A stretch of 64,000 nt of DNA. It comes from Alcanivorax sp. GTDB taxonomy: Bacteria > Pseudomonadota > Gammaproteobacteria > Pseudomonadales > Alcanivoracaceae. Positions within the stretch are counted from its first letter, which is position 1; each line of letters begins with the position of its first letter. The DNA lies in the NCBI GenBank assembly GCA_017794945.1, contig CP051239.1, forward strand, positions 1,474,692 through 1,538,691, read 5' to 3'. The translations under genes were made by a program, and so were the position numbers. The notes under the pieces are model-generated. The model made no database searches. It had not been told where the DNA came from and saw only the letters and a list, made by a program, of their open reading frames with translations. Shown piece by piece: positions 54,353-63,112 of this stretch.

Positions 54353-54802
54353 ATGAGTGAATATGGCGCCACCGTTGCCTGGCACTTGCCGCCGCAGGCC
54401 AGCTTCGACTACGAAACCTTCGACCGTTCCCATGAATGGACCTTCGCCGGCGGCGAAGTGGTGCAGGCGTCCGGCTCGCCGGAATATTTCGGCACCGCCT
54501 CGCGGGTCAACCCGGACGAAGCGGTGATCGCCGCCACCGCCAGCTGCCACATGCTCACCTTCCTGTCGATCGCCGCCAAAAAGCGCCTGCGGGTGCTCAG
54601 CTATGTGGATCGGCCCCACGGCGTGGTCGAGAAGAACGCCGAAGGCCGCCTGGCGATCACGCGCATCACACTGCGCCCCAAAGTGGTGTTCGAGGAAGAC
54701 ATCGAGTCCGCCGCCCTGGCCAGGCTCCACGACAGCGCCCACCGCAACTGCTTCGTCGCCAACTCCCTGCGCTCGGAGGTCACCGTCGAGCCGGAGTCCT
54801 GA
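54353..54802 (+). CDS. OsmC-family protein (Ohr/YhfA-like branch)
   Basis: 149 residues. OsmC fold with Cys in AATASCHMLTFLSIAAKKRL and HRNCFVANSLRSEV, and the opening TFAGGEVVQASGSPEYFGTA. The two Cys spacing fits a hydroperoxide reductase-like protein. AGAAGGAG precedes the start. It is a second OsmC paralogue besides that at 45.4 kb and is not closely similar to it. Confidence 0.9.
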   Translation: MSEYGATVAWHLPPQASFDYETFDRSHEWTFAGGEVVQASGSPEYFGTASRVNPDEAVIAATASCHMLTFLSIAAKKRLRVLSYVDRPHGVVEKNAEGRLAITRITLRPKVVFEEDIESAALARLHDSAHRNCFVANSLRSEVTVEPES

Positions 54803-54906
54803 GTTCCGTCCCGGGAACGCCGTGACCGGCCGGCCACGGCCGGACGGCGACCCCCGGGCCGGGAGCGGTTAAAATACCCTTTTGTGTCCAGCCAAAAGGG
54901 TCAGTC

Positions 54907-56046
54907 ATGCTCGATCAGAACGAAATCGATCTGTTCCGCGATAACGTCCGCAAATTCCTCGAGAAGGAAGTGGCGCCCCACTACGACCAGTGGGAAAAGG
55001 ACGAAAAACTCCCCCGCGACCTCTGGAACCGCATGGGCGAAAACGGCCTGCTGTGCGTGGACGTCCCGGAACAGTACGGCGGTTTCGGCGCGGACTTCCG
55101 CCTCTCCGCGATCATGGTCGAAGAAGCCTCGCGCATGGGCTTCGGCGCCCTGGCCTCCAACCTGTCCGTGCACTCGGACATCGTCGCGCCCTATATCCTC
55201 CACCTGGGCAGCGAAGAGCAGAAGCAGGCCTGGCTGCCCAAGATGGTCAGCGGCGAAGCCGTGGGCGCCATCGGCATGACCGAGCCCGGCGCCGGCTCCG
55301 ACCTGCAGGGCATGAAAACCCGCGCCGAAAAAGACGGCGACGGCTACGTGATCAACGGCCAGAAAACCTTCATCACCAACGGCCAGCACTGCGACGTCAT
55401 CGTGCTCGCCACCAAAACCGACCCCAACGCCGGCTCCAAAGGCATGACTCTGTTCACCGTCGACACCAGCCTGCCCGGCTTCGCCCGCGGCCGGAACCTG
55501 GAAAAGATGGGCCACCACGCCGCCGACACCTCCGAGCTGTTCTTCGAGAACGTCAACGTCGGCGCCGACCAGATCCTCGGCGGGGAAGGGCGCGGCTTCG
55601 CCAACCTGATGAACGAACTGCCCCGCGAACGCCTGATCCTGGCGCTCGGCGCCGTCGCCGCCTGCGAAGGCATGATCGAGCGCACCATCGCCTACACCCA
55701 GGAACGCCAGGCCTTCGGCCAGTCGATCAGCAAATTCCAGAACACCCGCTTCGTACTCGCCGACCTGCACGCCCAAGTGCAGGTCAACAAAGCGTTCTGC
55801 GAACAATCCATCGAGCAATACGACCGCGGCGAACTCAGCACCACCAACGCCTCCATCGCCAAGCTCACTACCACCGAGCTGCAAGGCAAAGTGGCGGACC
55901 AGTGCCTGCAGCTCTTCGGCGGCTACGGCTACATGCAGGAATACCCGATCTCCCGCGACTTCGTCGACGCGCGCATCCAGCGCATCTACGGCGGCACCAG
56001 TGAGATCATGAAGGAGATTATTGCTCGGGATATTTTGGGGCGGTAA
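54907..56046 (+). CDS. Acyl-CoA dehydrogenase
   Basis: 379 residues, full-length. FAD and substrate motifs: GAIGMTEPGAGSDLQGMKTR, FITNGQHCDVIVLATK, GRNLEKMGHHAADTSELFFE, ERLILALGAVAACEGMIERT, LQLFGGYGYMQEYPISRDF and the catalytic Glu in IYGGTSEIMKEIIARDI. It catalyses the first step of fatty-acid beta-oxidation or of branched acyl-CoA breakdown; chain length cannot be told. Codons are strongly C-ending, suggesting high expression. Two hairpins follow, the second a strong terminator. Confidence 0.95.
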   Translation: MLDQNEIDLFRDNVRKFLEKEVAPHYDQWEKDEKLPRDLWNRMGENGLLCVDVPEQYGGFGADFRLSAIMVEEASRMGFGALASNLSVHSDIVAPYILHLGSEEQKQAWLPKMVSGEAVGAIGMTEPGAGSDLQGMKTRAEKDGDGYVINGQKTFITNGQHCDVIVLATKTDPNAGSKGMTLFTVDTSLPGFARGRNLEKMGHHAADTSELFFENVNVGADQILGGEGRGFANLMNELPRERLILALGAVAACEGMIERTIAYTQERQAFGQSISKFQNTRFVLADLHAQVQVNKAFCEQSIEQYDRGELSTTNASIAKLTTTELQGKVADQCLQLFGGYGYMQEYPISRDFVDARIQRIYGGTSEIMKEIIARDILGR

Positions 56047-56054
56047 TCGGTCGG

Positions 56055-56117
56055 GGCTTGCTGACCGCAAGCCTCAGCTTCAATCGTATCAAAAACGCGG
56101 CTTCGGCCGCGTTTTTT
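56055..56117 (+). terminator. Rho-independent terminator after the acyl-CoA dehydrogenase
   Basis: A first hairpin GGCTTGC-TGACC-GCAAGCC is at 56055-56073. The main terminator is ACGCGGC-TTCG-GCCGCGT (56095-56112) with A-run before and a T-run at 56112-56117; the UUCG loop makes it very stable. It marks the end of the high-GC core region. Confidence 0.9.
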
Positions 56118-56192
56118 GTGTTTATGCGCCAGCCATCCGGTCGGTTTGTCACGCCCGAGAATTTCTGCTTCTATTTCAGGCAATTGAAAGCG

Positions 56193-56259
56193 GGTTTACA
56201 GGATATGACGCGCGCGTGTTTATCCAATCAACGAGCGCGCGGCCTAATATCTGTTAGCA
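56193..56259 (+). other. attC-like site (attC0), degenerate
   Basis: A bulged hairpin joins CAG-ATAT and CGCGCGC (56199-56215) with GCGCGCG and ATATCTG (56235-56253), leaving G56202 extrahelical. It ends in a core site GTTAGCA (56253-56259). The left box GGTTTAC only partly fits the RYYYAAC consensus. It is probably the residue of a previous cassette; no intI gene is nearby. Confidence 0.5.
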
Positions 56260-57163
56260 TTTACCAAATAAGGAAGTCATTATGAGCTCTAAACCTCAAA
56301 TATTGTTCTTGTCGCATGGCGGCGGGCCAATGCCTCTCTTGGGCGATCCAGGGCATACAGAAATGGTTGATTGCTTAAAAAGCATAACATCTTTGTTGCG
56401 TAAACCATCGGCGATTGTGGTTGTGAGTGCGCATTGGGAAGAGAAATTGCCAACAGTCACTGCTGGAGAGAGCCCTTCGCTCATATATGATTATTATGGG
56501 TTTCCAGAAGAATCTTACAGTATCACCTATCCCTGCAAGGGCGAGGCACAGCTCGCAAATAAAATACACGAAAAGCTAGAGCATGCGGGTATTGCTTGCA
56601 ATCTCGATAAACAGAGAGGGTTTGATCACGGTTTGTTCATACCGCTAAAAATAATGTACCCAGATGCTGATATTCCTTGTGTTCAGTTATCGCTTCTGAA
56701 TAACTTAAGTCCTGCCGAGCATATTAGTATTGGTCAGGCGCTACAGGGCTTAGACTATGAAGATTTACTTTTGATAGGGTCAGGATTTTCTTTTCACAAT
56801 ATGAAGGCCTTTTTTACTCCAGAAACTACGGAGTCAAAAGATTTGAATGAAGCATTTGAGTCTTGGTTATTGGATACTTGTTCAAACACAAATATCTCTG
56901 AAGAAGAAAGAAAACAAAGACTGTGTGAATGGGTAAAAGCGCCGGGTGCTCGGTTTTGCCACCCTCGAGAAGAGCACCTATTGCCTTTGCATGTCTGCTA
57001 CGGCTTAGCAGGCGGCGCATGTGCAGAATCGTTCGAGCTGAAGATTCTCAATAAGAAGTCAAGTATGTACCTATGGTAAGCAGAATGCTAACAAGGCGCT
57101 CAAAATCGGCCACAAAATACGTGGCCTCGGACGCTCACTTCTTTCGCGCCGTTTAGCGCGTCG
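56254..57163 (+). mobile_element. Integron gene cassette 1 (dioxygenase), 910 bp
   Basis: It runs from the cleavage point G^TTAGCA at 56253/56254 to the G of the attC1 core at 57163. The left core GTTAGCA is the exact reverse complement of the inverse core TGCTAAC (57086-57092) in attC1, as expected for a cassette that circularises. It holds one plus-strand gene and its attC at the 3' end, the normal cassette layout. Confidence 0.85.
56282..57079 (+). CDS. Class III extradiol dioxygenase (LigB/DODA, YgiD-like)
   Basis: 265 residues. The metal ligands of the 4,5-DOPA-dioxygenase family are seen: LFLSHGGGPMPLL, VVVSAHWEEK, GFDHGLFIPLKIMYPDADIP, LIGSGFSFHNMKAF and HVCYGLAGGA. It probably opens catechol-type rings or acts on DOPA-like substrates; the substrate is unknown. 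An AAGGA ribosome site precedes the ATG. AT-rich codon use unlike the upstream 56 kb and a location inside an integron cassette show that it was acquired horizontally. Confidence 0.88.
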   Translation: MSSKPQILFLSHGGGPMPLLGDPGHTEMVDCLKSITSLLRKPSAIVVVSAHWEEKLPTVTAGESPSLIYDYYGFPEESYSITYPCKGEAQLANKIHEKLEHAGIACNLDKQRGFDHGLFIPLKIMYPDADIPCVQLSLLNNLSPAEHISIGQALQGLDYEDLLLIGSGFSFHNMKAFFTPETTESKDLNEAFESWLLDTCSNTNISEEERKQRLCEWVKAPGARFCHPREEHLLPLHVCYGLAGGACAESFELKILNKKSSMYLW

Positions 57164-57169
57164 TTATAT
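57086..57169 (+). other. attC1 recombination site
   Basis: Inverse core TGCTAAC (57086-57092) and core GTTATAT (57163-57169) bound the site. The stem pairs GCGCT (57096-57100), AAA (57102-57104) and CGGC (57107-57110) with GCCG-TTT-AGCGC (57148-57159), leaving C57101 and A57105-T57106 extrahelical on one strand. An inner hairpin GGCCAC/GTGGCC lies at 57109-57126. Confidence 0.88.
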
Positions 57170-60100
57170 GTGAACAGTTTTCAATTACTTTCCCGCGTTA
57201 AAAAGACCCAGTAGGAATGAGAATTTAAAGTGAATATGCCTAATCCCCAAACGAACAATGCGCCACTGCGGCTGGCGCAGTACCTGAAGGAATTTGTCGG
57301 CTTGCGCACTACCACGGTGCGAGATGTCACCAAGTACGACACGGTGCTATGGTTTGGTGATATGCCGCAGGAGAAGGATTGCTTCAGCCCGGCGTGGGTG
57401 GATAGCTGCGAGCCGGGTGAACCTTGGCTGGAAGTAAAGAAGCAGCAGTTCGATGCGATGCCGGCTGTACCTGTGGATATTTTGCCGTGGATTGATGAAA
57501 AAGGGCTAAGACGTGCCAGTGACCAGATCCCCTCACTTAAAGCCAGCATTCTGATACCCGATGAGAATGCAGAGCTGAACGAGGGGGAATCGAAGCCATT
57601 AATTGAGGTGTCGTTAAGTGACTTCCCCGAGGTTCAAGTGGCTTTTGACCGCTATCGTCCGCTCTGGCAAGCGTGGTCGGATGAATATCTACGTCGCCAG
57701 AAAATTCAGAGCTTGTACGCACGGCTATTCGCCCTGCATACCCAACTGCGCAAGCAAGGTGAATTACTGGAATTGGTGCTGGGGTTGGGCTTGCTCGACT
57801 GGCGGGCACCAGTGGGTGGCCATATCCGACGCCATCTGGTGACGGCGCAGGTGGAACTGTTGTTTGAGCCTGGGAAAGGAGTGATGAGACTGGAGCCGCC
57901 GGGAGATGGTGCACGCCTGCGGCTTGAGGACGACATGCTGGAAGCCGAACTGCGCCCGGATCGTGGCCAGTATCAGGCGGTACAAATGCAGCTTGATCAT
58001 CTTGGTGATGAAATATGGGATAAAGCCCTGATGCAGGGTGCACTGAAACACTGGGCCGGTGCTTTAAGTGCGGATTCGCTTTGGTCAGAAAATTTACGTA
58101 GTCATGCCGCTGACCTAAAGAAACCAGTGGTGAGTTTTGCACCGGCGCTGATCCTTCGCAAGCGCACCCAGACCGGCATGGTGAGGATTTATGATGCCAT
58201 CATTGATCAAATCAGTCATGAGTCTACCGAGGTTCCGGAGGGCTGGGGTGGCCTGATTGATGATATTGACGATCAGCATAGTGACAACCGAACCGATAAT
58301 GGTGAGGTGCAACAATCAAGTGCTGAGGAGAGTGGTCAGAGGCAAGTCTATTTTCCGCTGGCTGCCAATAAGGAGCAGCGCCGCATTGTCGAAGCGATTG
58401 ATAGGCAGCGCGGCGTGTTAGTACAGGGGCCGCCAGGTACAGGTAAAAGCCATACTATTGCTAACCTTATTTGCCATTTGCTGGCCACTGGCAAGCGAGT
58501 ATTGATTACGGCGGAAACGGGTCGTGCCTTGCAGGTACTCAAAGGCAAGTTGCCGGACGATATTCAGCCCTTATGCGTTAGTTTGCTGGGACAAGGAGGC
58601 GATGCTTTTGCTGAGCTCAATGCGGCGGTACAGGGTATCACCACCCGGCAAGCAGCCTATACACCGGGTTCTTATGAGCCGCGAATTACCGAGATAGATT
58701 CTGAGGTGGATGCTAATCGCCGCAAGCTGGCGAAAATAGATAGCGAAATTCGTAGCTTACGTCAAGATGAAACATGTATTCACCAGATTGCAGGTGGTAC
58801 CTATCATGGCACCGCATCGTCGATTGCTGCGCGAGTAGCGTGCGAGCGAGAACTCTATGGATGGCTAAAAATACCTTTTGATGCGCCCTCAAAGCCGCCG
58901 GTCAGCAGTGAGGAAATGCTGGAATGGCTAGAAATCTGTCGCCGCTACTCAGTAGATCAGATCGCCGACGCTCGGTTAAAGTTTCCTGCCAGTAGCGCAT
59001 TAGTTGTACCGCAAGTATTTGCCACAGCAGTAGCAAAGGAATCTGCCGCCAGTGCGAGTTTGCAGCAACTGGAAGTAGTCCGAAAACATCTTGCTTACAG
59101 TGCTATTCATGCAATGCCATTAGAGCGGCGCATCGAGCTGAGACGAACACTGAGCAAGCTGGAAGAACAACGCATCGTTGTGACACGTATTACCAGTGAC
59201 TGGTCAGAGGTCGCCTTGCGCGACCTGATCGCTGGTAAACGTGCCAGATGGGACACCGTATTGAACCGAAATCATGAGCTTTTAGCCGAAGCTGAGGGCT
59301 TTAGTGCCCGGATTGGCCGTAGCGTCGTCAATATGCCTGAAAATCAAGATCGTAGAAAGATGCGTGCCGATGCTCAAGCAGCAATGATGTTTCTGAATGA
59401 AGGCGGTGCTTGGAAACGATTGGGAATGTTCACCCCTGCTGAGTTGAAGGGTAAGTCCTATCTTAAAGAGCAGGTATCGGTAGACGGCGTGGGAGCAGCA
59501 ACACCAGAACAGTTGCAGATAGTATGTGATGAGCTGTCATTGGGTTTTGTATTGGAAGAGCTAGAATCGATTTGGTCGGATGTAGGTGAAGCACCAGTTG
59601 CGGGAAGTCGCAGCTTGCTCTTAGCTGAGTTAGAGGAAAAACGAGCAGATCTCGATTGTTGCGTAATCTATGCCAACTCTTGCCTAGAGGCTGGGCGAAT
59701 CTTATCTACTTCATCACCAACAGTACCCGAACCAAATTGGTTGAATGGTGAGATTGCACAATGGATTGAGCTTCTTGATGTGGCTGAAAAAGAAGATAGC
59801 TATTACATCGCCCGTGATGAAGTGAATCGATGCACTGAGGCGGTGGACAGTATCGCGGGGTTGCATGATGCTCACTCGCTCGTAGCGAAAATAGCCTCAG
59901 CAATTGAGCAGAGGAATGTTGGCGATTACAGTCAATACTATGCCGATCTAGTAGCACTGGAAGATATTTGCTCAGCGCAGTCGCGCCGGGTCGATATTGA
60001 AAGCCGCCTTAAAGCCTGCGTGTCGTATCTGATTTCAGATATGGCAGAAAACCTAGACGAAGGGGACTGGCAGCAGCGTTTCTCTTCATGGGAAGAAACT

Positions 60101-62577
60101 TGGCTCTGGGCAGTTGCGGATAATTGGCTGGAAAAGCGTACTGACCTTTCATATCAGCAACAGTTGTGGCAGCAACGCCATGACGTAGATGCCATGATTG
60201 GTCGTTTGCTAGCTGAGGCAGCAGCGCTGCGAGCCTGGACGCATTTCTTTAATCGTCTTTCACCAAGAGAGTCGGCTGCGCTGAAGAGTTGGCGCGAGGC
60301 GGTCAGAGCAATGGGCAAGGGAACTGGCAAATCCGCCAAAATGGCGCGCTTGCGCCAAGAGGCTCGTCAATACATGGATGCCTGTCGCGATGCCATTCCT
60401 ATTTGGATCATGCCCCGTTATCTGGTGGCAGAAATGATTGATCCAGTACCGGGGCGATACGATTTAGTTATCGTGGATGAGGCTAGCCAGCTCGGCATTG
60501 AAAGTCTTTTTCTATTCTATATTGCAAAAAGAATGGTGGTGGTTGGCGACGATCAGCAGATTAGTCCCTATGGAATTGGTATTGCCGATGAAGCGGTAGC
60601 TGGATTGCAGGCGCATTATTTGGAGGGCATCCCGCACCGTCACGCGCTATCCCCGCAAAGCAGTTTGTATGGCAATGCCAAAATTCGCTTCAGTCAGAAT
60701 GTTGTCTTGCGTGAGCACTTCCGCTGTATGCCGGAGATAATTCAGTTTTCTAATGATCTCTGTTATGCCAGTAACGGTACCCCGTTGGATCCACTCAGAT
60801 CCTACCCGTCAAACCGTTTGCAGCCATTGGTGCTCAGACATGTTGCTGATGGTTATCGGACGGGTAGTAGTCAGCATGCCCAAAATATTCCTGAGGCAGA
60901 TGCGATAGTCAGTCAAATTGCGGGTTGTATTGCGGATCCACGCTATAAGGGAAAGACAATGGGAGTTATCAGCTTGCAAGGAGAGGCTCAAGCAAAATTG
61001 ATAGAGCGAAAGCTATTGGAACAACTGGAACCTGAAGTGATTGAAGAACGGATGCTTATCTGTGGTGATGCCTATGCATTTCAGGGCGACGAACGGCATA
61101 TTATTTTTCTGAGCATGGTGGCCGCGCCGGGAGAGACACGCATTGGGGCCTTGACGGCAGATTCTGCACGACAACGTTTTAACGTGGCAGTCAGCCGTGC
61201 CCAAGATCAGTTGTGGCTGTTCCATACTGCAACGATTGATGTACTCAGTGATCTTTGTATGCGTTACCGTCTACTGAAATACATGATGGAGCCAAAGCGG
61301 GAGTCTTCTATAGAAGATAGCCAACTGTTTGACTCTGAATTTGAGCGGGCAGTGTATCAACGCATCAGCGATCGTGGGTTCCATGTCAGAACGCAGGTTT
61401 GTATTGGCGATCCGACAAATCATCGCTATAGGATTGATTTGGTCGTTGAAGGAATGCAGGGTCGACTTGCAGTAGAGTGTGATGGTGACCATTGGCATGG
61501 GCCTGAGCGCTATGAGCATGATATGGCACGGCAGCGCGACCTCGAACGGGCGGGCTGGCAGTTTGTGCGCATTCGTGGCGGAGATTTTTATCGGGAACCA
61601 GAATCCGCCATGCAGCCAGTTTGGAGTGAACTAGAAAGGTTAGGCATTCATCCGGGTGGTGTCGATTCCGCTGCTTCAGCCCCGCCTGATCCTGTTGATT
61701 TTAATGCAGCAGATAATAACGGCCCCTTGGAAAACGTAGAGGATAACGAACCACGGGTATTGGTTGATGATGCTGACGTGGCCGTCATATCGGAAAGCCC
61801 GATAACCACAATAGAGCTTGAGGGAAAGTCTGATAAAACTGCTGCGGAAACTCAGCCTAAAGATCAGACAGAAAAAGTATCTGATGTTTATGTTGGAGGC
61901 AATGTTTTGCCCATCCCTCCTGATGAAGCTAGTGCTCCAAAGGATATTGGAGCGAAAGATACTGACAAGGCCGGCCGGTCAACTTATGTTGAGTACAGGG
62001 GTTTAATTAGCGCAGATCCTCGAAGCGTCAACGTGGAAACGTCAAAAGTGGCCGAAGGATTGCTTCAGATTATAGAAGCTGAAGCGCCCATGCTCGCTAA
62101 GCGTGCCTACGACATTTATCTGCGCAGCTGCGGAATACAACGAATGGGTGGTGAGCTGCGTAAGACCATGAACAAATCGTTGCAATACCTGATTAGTAAT
62201 GGACGTGTTATCAAGGAAGATGAGCTTGGAAAAGGCGGCTTGATGTATACCATTGTCCGCCCGACGGGCAGCGCGGCTGTTTTGGTTCGGAGCCGAGGCC
62301 CGAGGGATTTTTCAGAGATCCCTCCCAGCGAACTTTTAACAGTGGCGAGAAAGTTGGAATCAATTGATGGCATGAAGAGAGGTTCTGATGAACATCTACG
62401 TGCTGTTCTGGATCATTTTGATCTTCGGAGACTGACAACCCAGGTCGGCACCGCGCTGCTGGACATCTTGGAAAAAGAGTATCCGTATGTGTGAGGCCAT
62501 TTTAGAAATGCATATAACAATTTGCTGCACTCGGATAAATTACTCGCTACGCTCCTAATTTACCGGTGAGCAAGGCG
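57164..62577 (+). mobile_element. Integron gene cassette 2, 5414 bp (helicase-nuclease)
   Basis: It runs from G^TTATAT (57163/57164) to the G of the attC2 core (62577). The left core GTTATAT is the exact reverse complement of the attC2 inverse core ATATAAC (62512-62518). Typical cassettes are about 0.5-1 kb, so this is extraordinarily large. It carries one gene, in the normal orientation. Confidence 0.85.
57230..62494 (+). CDS. Giant SF1 helicase with DUF559/Vsr-like nuclease and DUF3320-like tail; probable defence protein
   Basis: 1754 residues. N-terminal 370 residues resemble no domain that can be named. SF1 helicase core: Walker A VLVQGPPGTGKSHTIANLIC (Lys406), Walker B LVIVDEASQLG (Asp1083-Glu1084), VVGDDQQISPYG, LREHFRCMPEIIQF and RFNVAVSRAQDQLWLFH near 1317. 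At about 1380-1480 lies a DUF559/MTES_1575-type PD-(D/E)xK endonuclease (RIDLVVEG, LAVECDGDHWHG, QRDLERAGWQFVRIRGGDFY). After an acidic linker, residues about 1590-1680 resemble DUF3320. The helicase-Vsr-DUF3320 combination is that of the Hhe-type anti-phage proteins; a canonical DUF4011 is not recognised. The start is GTG 57230 or ATG 57236. Confidence 0.85.
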   Translation: MNMPNPQTNNAPLRLAQYLKEFVGLRTTTVRDVTKYDTVLWFGDMPQEKDCFSPAWVDSCEPGEPWLEVKKQQFDAMPAVPVDILPWIDEKGLRRASDQIPSLKASILIPDENAELNEGESKPLIEVSLSDFPEVQVAFDRYRPLWQAWSDEYLRRQKIQSLYARLFALHTQLRKQGELLELVLGLGLLDWRAPVGGHIRRHLVTAQVELLFEPGKGVMRLEPPGDGARLRLEDDMLEAELRPDRGQYQAVQMQLDHLGDEIWDKALMQGALKHWAGALSADSLWSENLRSHAADLKKPVVSFAPALILRKRTQTGMVRIYDAIIDQISHESTEVPEGWGGLIDDIDDQHSDNRTDNGEVQQSSAEESGQRQVYFPLAANKEQRRIVEAIDRQRGVLVQGPPGTGKSHTIANLICHLLATGKRVLITAETGRALQVLKGKLPDDIQPLCVSLLGQGGDAFAELNAAVQGITTRQAAYTPGSYEPRITEIDSEVDANRRKLAKIDSEIRSLRQDETCIHQIAGGTYHGTASSIAARVACERELYGWLKIPFDAPSKPPVSSEEMLEWLEICRRYSVDQIADARLKFPASSALVVPQVFATAVAKESAASASLQQLEVVRKHLAYSAIHAMPLERRIELRRTLSKLEEQRIVVTRITSDWSEVALRDLIAGKRARWDTVLNRNHELLAEAEGFSARIGRSVVNMPENQDRRKMRADAQAAMMFLNEGGAWKRLGMFTPAELKGKSYLKEQVSVDGVGAATPEQLQIVCDELSLGFVLEELESIWSDVGEAPVAGSRSLLLAELEEKRADLDCCVIYANSCLEAGRILSTSSPTVPEPNWLNGEIAQWIELLDVAEKEDSYYIARDEVNRCTEAVDSIAGLHDAHSLVAKIASAIEQRNVGDYSQYYADLVALEDICSAQSRRVDIESRLKACVSYLISDMAENLDEGDWQQRFSSWEETWLWAVADNWLEKRTDLSYQQQLWQQRHDVDAMIGRLLAEAAALRAWTHFFNRLSPRESAALKSWREAVRAMGKGTGKSAKMARLRQEARQYMDACRDAIPIWIMPRYLVAEMIDPVPGRYDLVIVDEASQLGIESLFLFYIAKRMVVVGDDQQISPYGIGIADEAVAGLQAHYLEGIPHRHALSPQSSLYGNAKIRFSQNVVLREHFRCMPEIIQFSNDLCYASNGTPLDPLRSYPSNRLQPLVLRHVADGYRTGSSQHAQNIPEADAIVSQIAGCIADPRYKGKTMGVISLQGEAQAKLIERKLLEQLEPEVIEERMLICGDAYAFQGDERHIIFLSMVAAPGETRIGALTADSARQRFNVAVSRAQDQLWLFHTATIDVLSDLCMRYRLLKYMMEPKRESSIEDSQLFDSEFERAVYQRISDRGFHVRTQVCIGDPTNHRYRIDLVVEGMQGRLAVECDGDHWHGPERYEHDMARQRDLERAGWQFVRIRGGDFYREPESAMQPVWSELERLGIHPGGVDSAASAPPDPVDFNAADNNGPLENVEDNEPRVLVDDADVAVISESPITTIELEGKSDKTAAETQPKDQTEKVSDVYVGGNVLPIPPDEASAPKDIGAKDTDKAGRSTYVEYRGLISADPRSVNVETSKVAEGLLQIIEAEAPMLAKRAYDIYLRSCGIQRMGGELRKTMNKSLQYLISNGRVIKEDELGKGGLMYTIVRPTGSAAVLVRSRGPRDFSEIPPSELLTVARKLESIDGMKRGSDEHLRAVLDHFDLRRLTTQVGTALLDILEKEYPYV

Positions 62578-62583
62578 TTAGGG
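62512..62583 (+). other. attC2 recombination site
   Basis: Inverse core ATATAAC (62512-62518) and core GTTAGGG (62577-62583). The arm TTGCT-CAC-CGG-TAAATTA pairs with TAATTTA-CCG-GTG-AGCAA, and the left arm has three extra single bases (G, T, A) between those blocks, the extrahelical bases that fix attC polarity. A short loop separates the arms. Confidence 0.93.
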
Positions 62584-62614
62584 GAAGAACATACTTAAAG
62601 AACTTCTATCTGCG

Positions 62615-63043
62615 TTGGGGCTCGCTGCGGTGGTTATCGCAATGGCAATTGGCGGGGGCGTAGGGAAACTTGTGGGTAGAGAAGTTGGCGAGAATCTGGC
62701 TTCTTCAAAGCCAGCAAAGGCGGATTTAGAAGCTGTGTTGATCGAAGCCTTCCGGGAGACTGCGGATAAAGTAAATGCGGGGCTTCCTACAATGGTCGAT
62801 GAAGAAACTCGCCTCGATAAAGCCACTGTTGGGCCTGGACCTCGGATGGTTTACCACAACACATTCGTTGGCTACAGGTCCGACGAGATTGATGAGGACT
62901 GGATTAAAACATCGCTTAAAGCTCATGTTCAAGGCAATGTGTGCGCCAGCGCCGGTATGAAGCCGTCACTCCAGTACGGGGCAATCTACACCTATGCCTA
63001 TTACGGTACTGACGGAGTCAAGATCGGTGATTTTTTGACGTGA
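62615..63043 (+). CDS. Small membrane-anchored hypothetical protein
   Basis: 142 residues from TTG 62615, with an N-terminal hydrophobic segment (LAAVVIAMAIGGGVGKLVG) and a soluble domain (VYHNTFVGYRSDEIDEDWIK, AIYTYAYYGTDGVKIGDFLT) of unknown function. No family was recognised. The ATA codon at 62591, preceded by GGGGAAG, would give a more natural start MLKELLSALG; the ribosome site is supplied by the attC2 junction. It would be the gene of a third cassette, but no matching attC (inverse core CCCTAAC) was found downstream. Confidence 0.65.
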   Translation: MGLAAVVIAMAIGGGVGKLVGREVGENLASSKPAKADLEAVLIEAFRETADKVNAGLPTMVDEETRLDKATVGPGPRMVYHNTFVGYRSDEIDEDWIKTSLKAHVQGNVCASAGMKPSLQYGAIYTYAYYGTDGVKIGDFLT

Positions 63044-63112
63044 GCCGTACTGATGGCAGTAGGATTGAGCATGACGTCTAGCCGTTGTTCGCAGTCAACG
63101 TACACAATCTGG

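Noticed and set aside
56121..57229. An integron integrase gene near the cassettes
   Set aside because: No tyrosine-recombinase frame exists on either strand in the flanks within the window.
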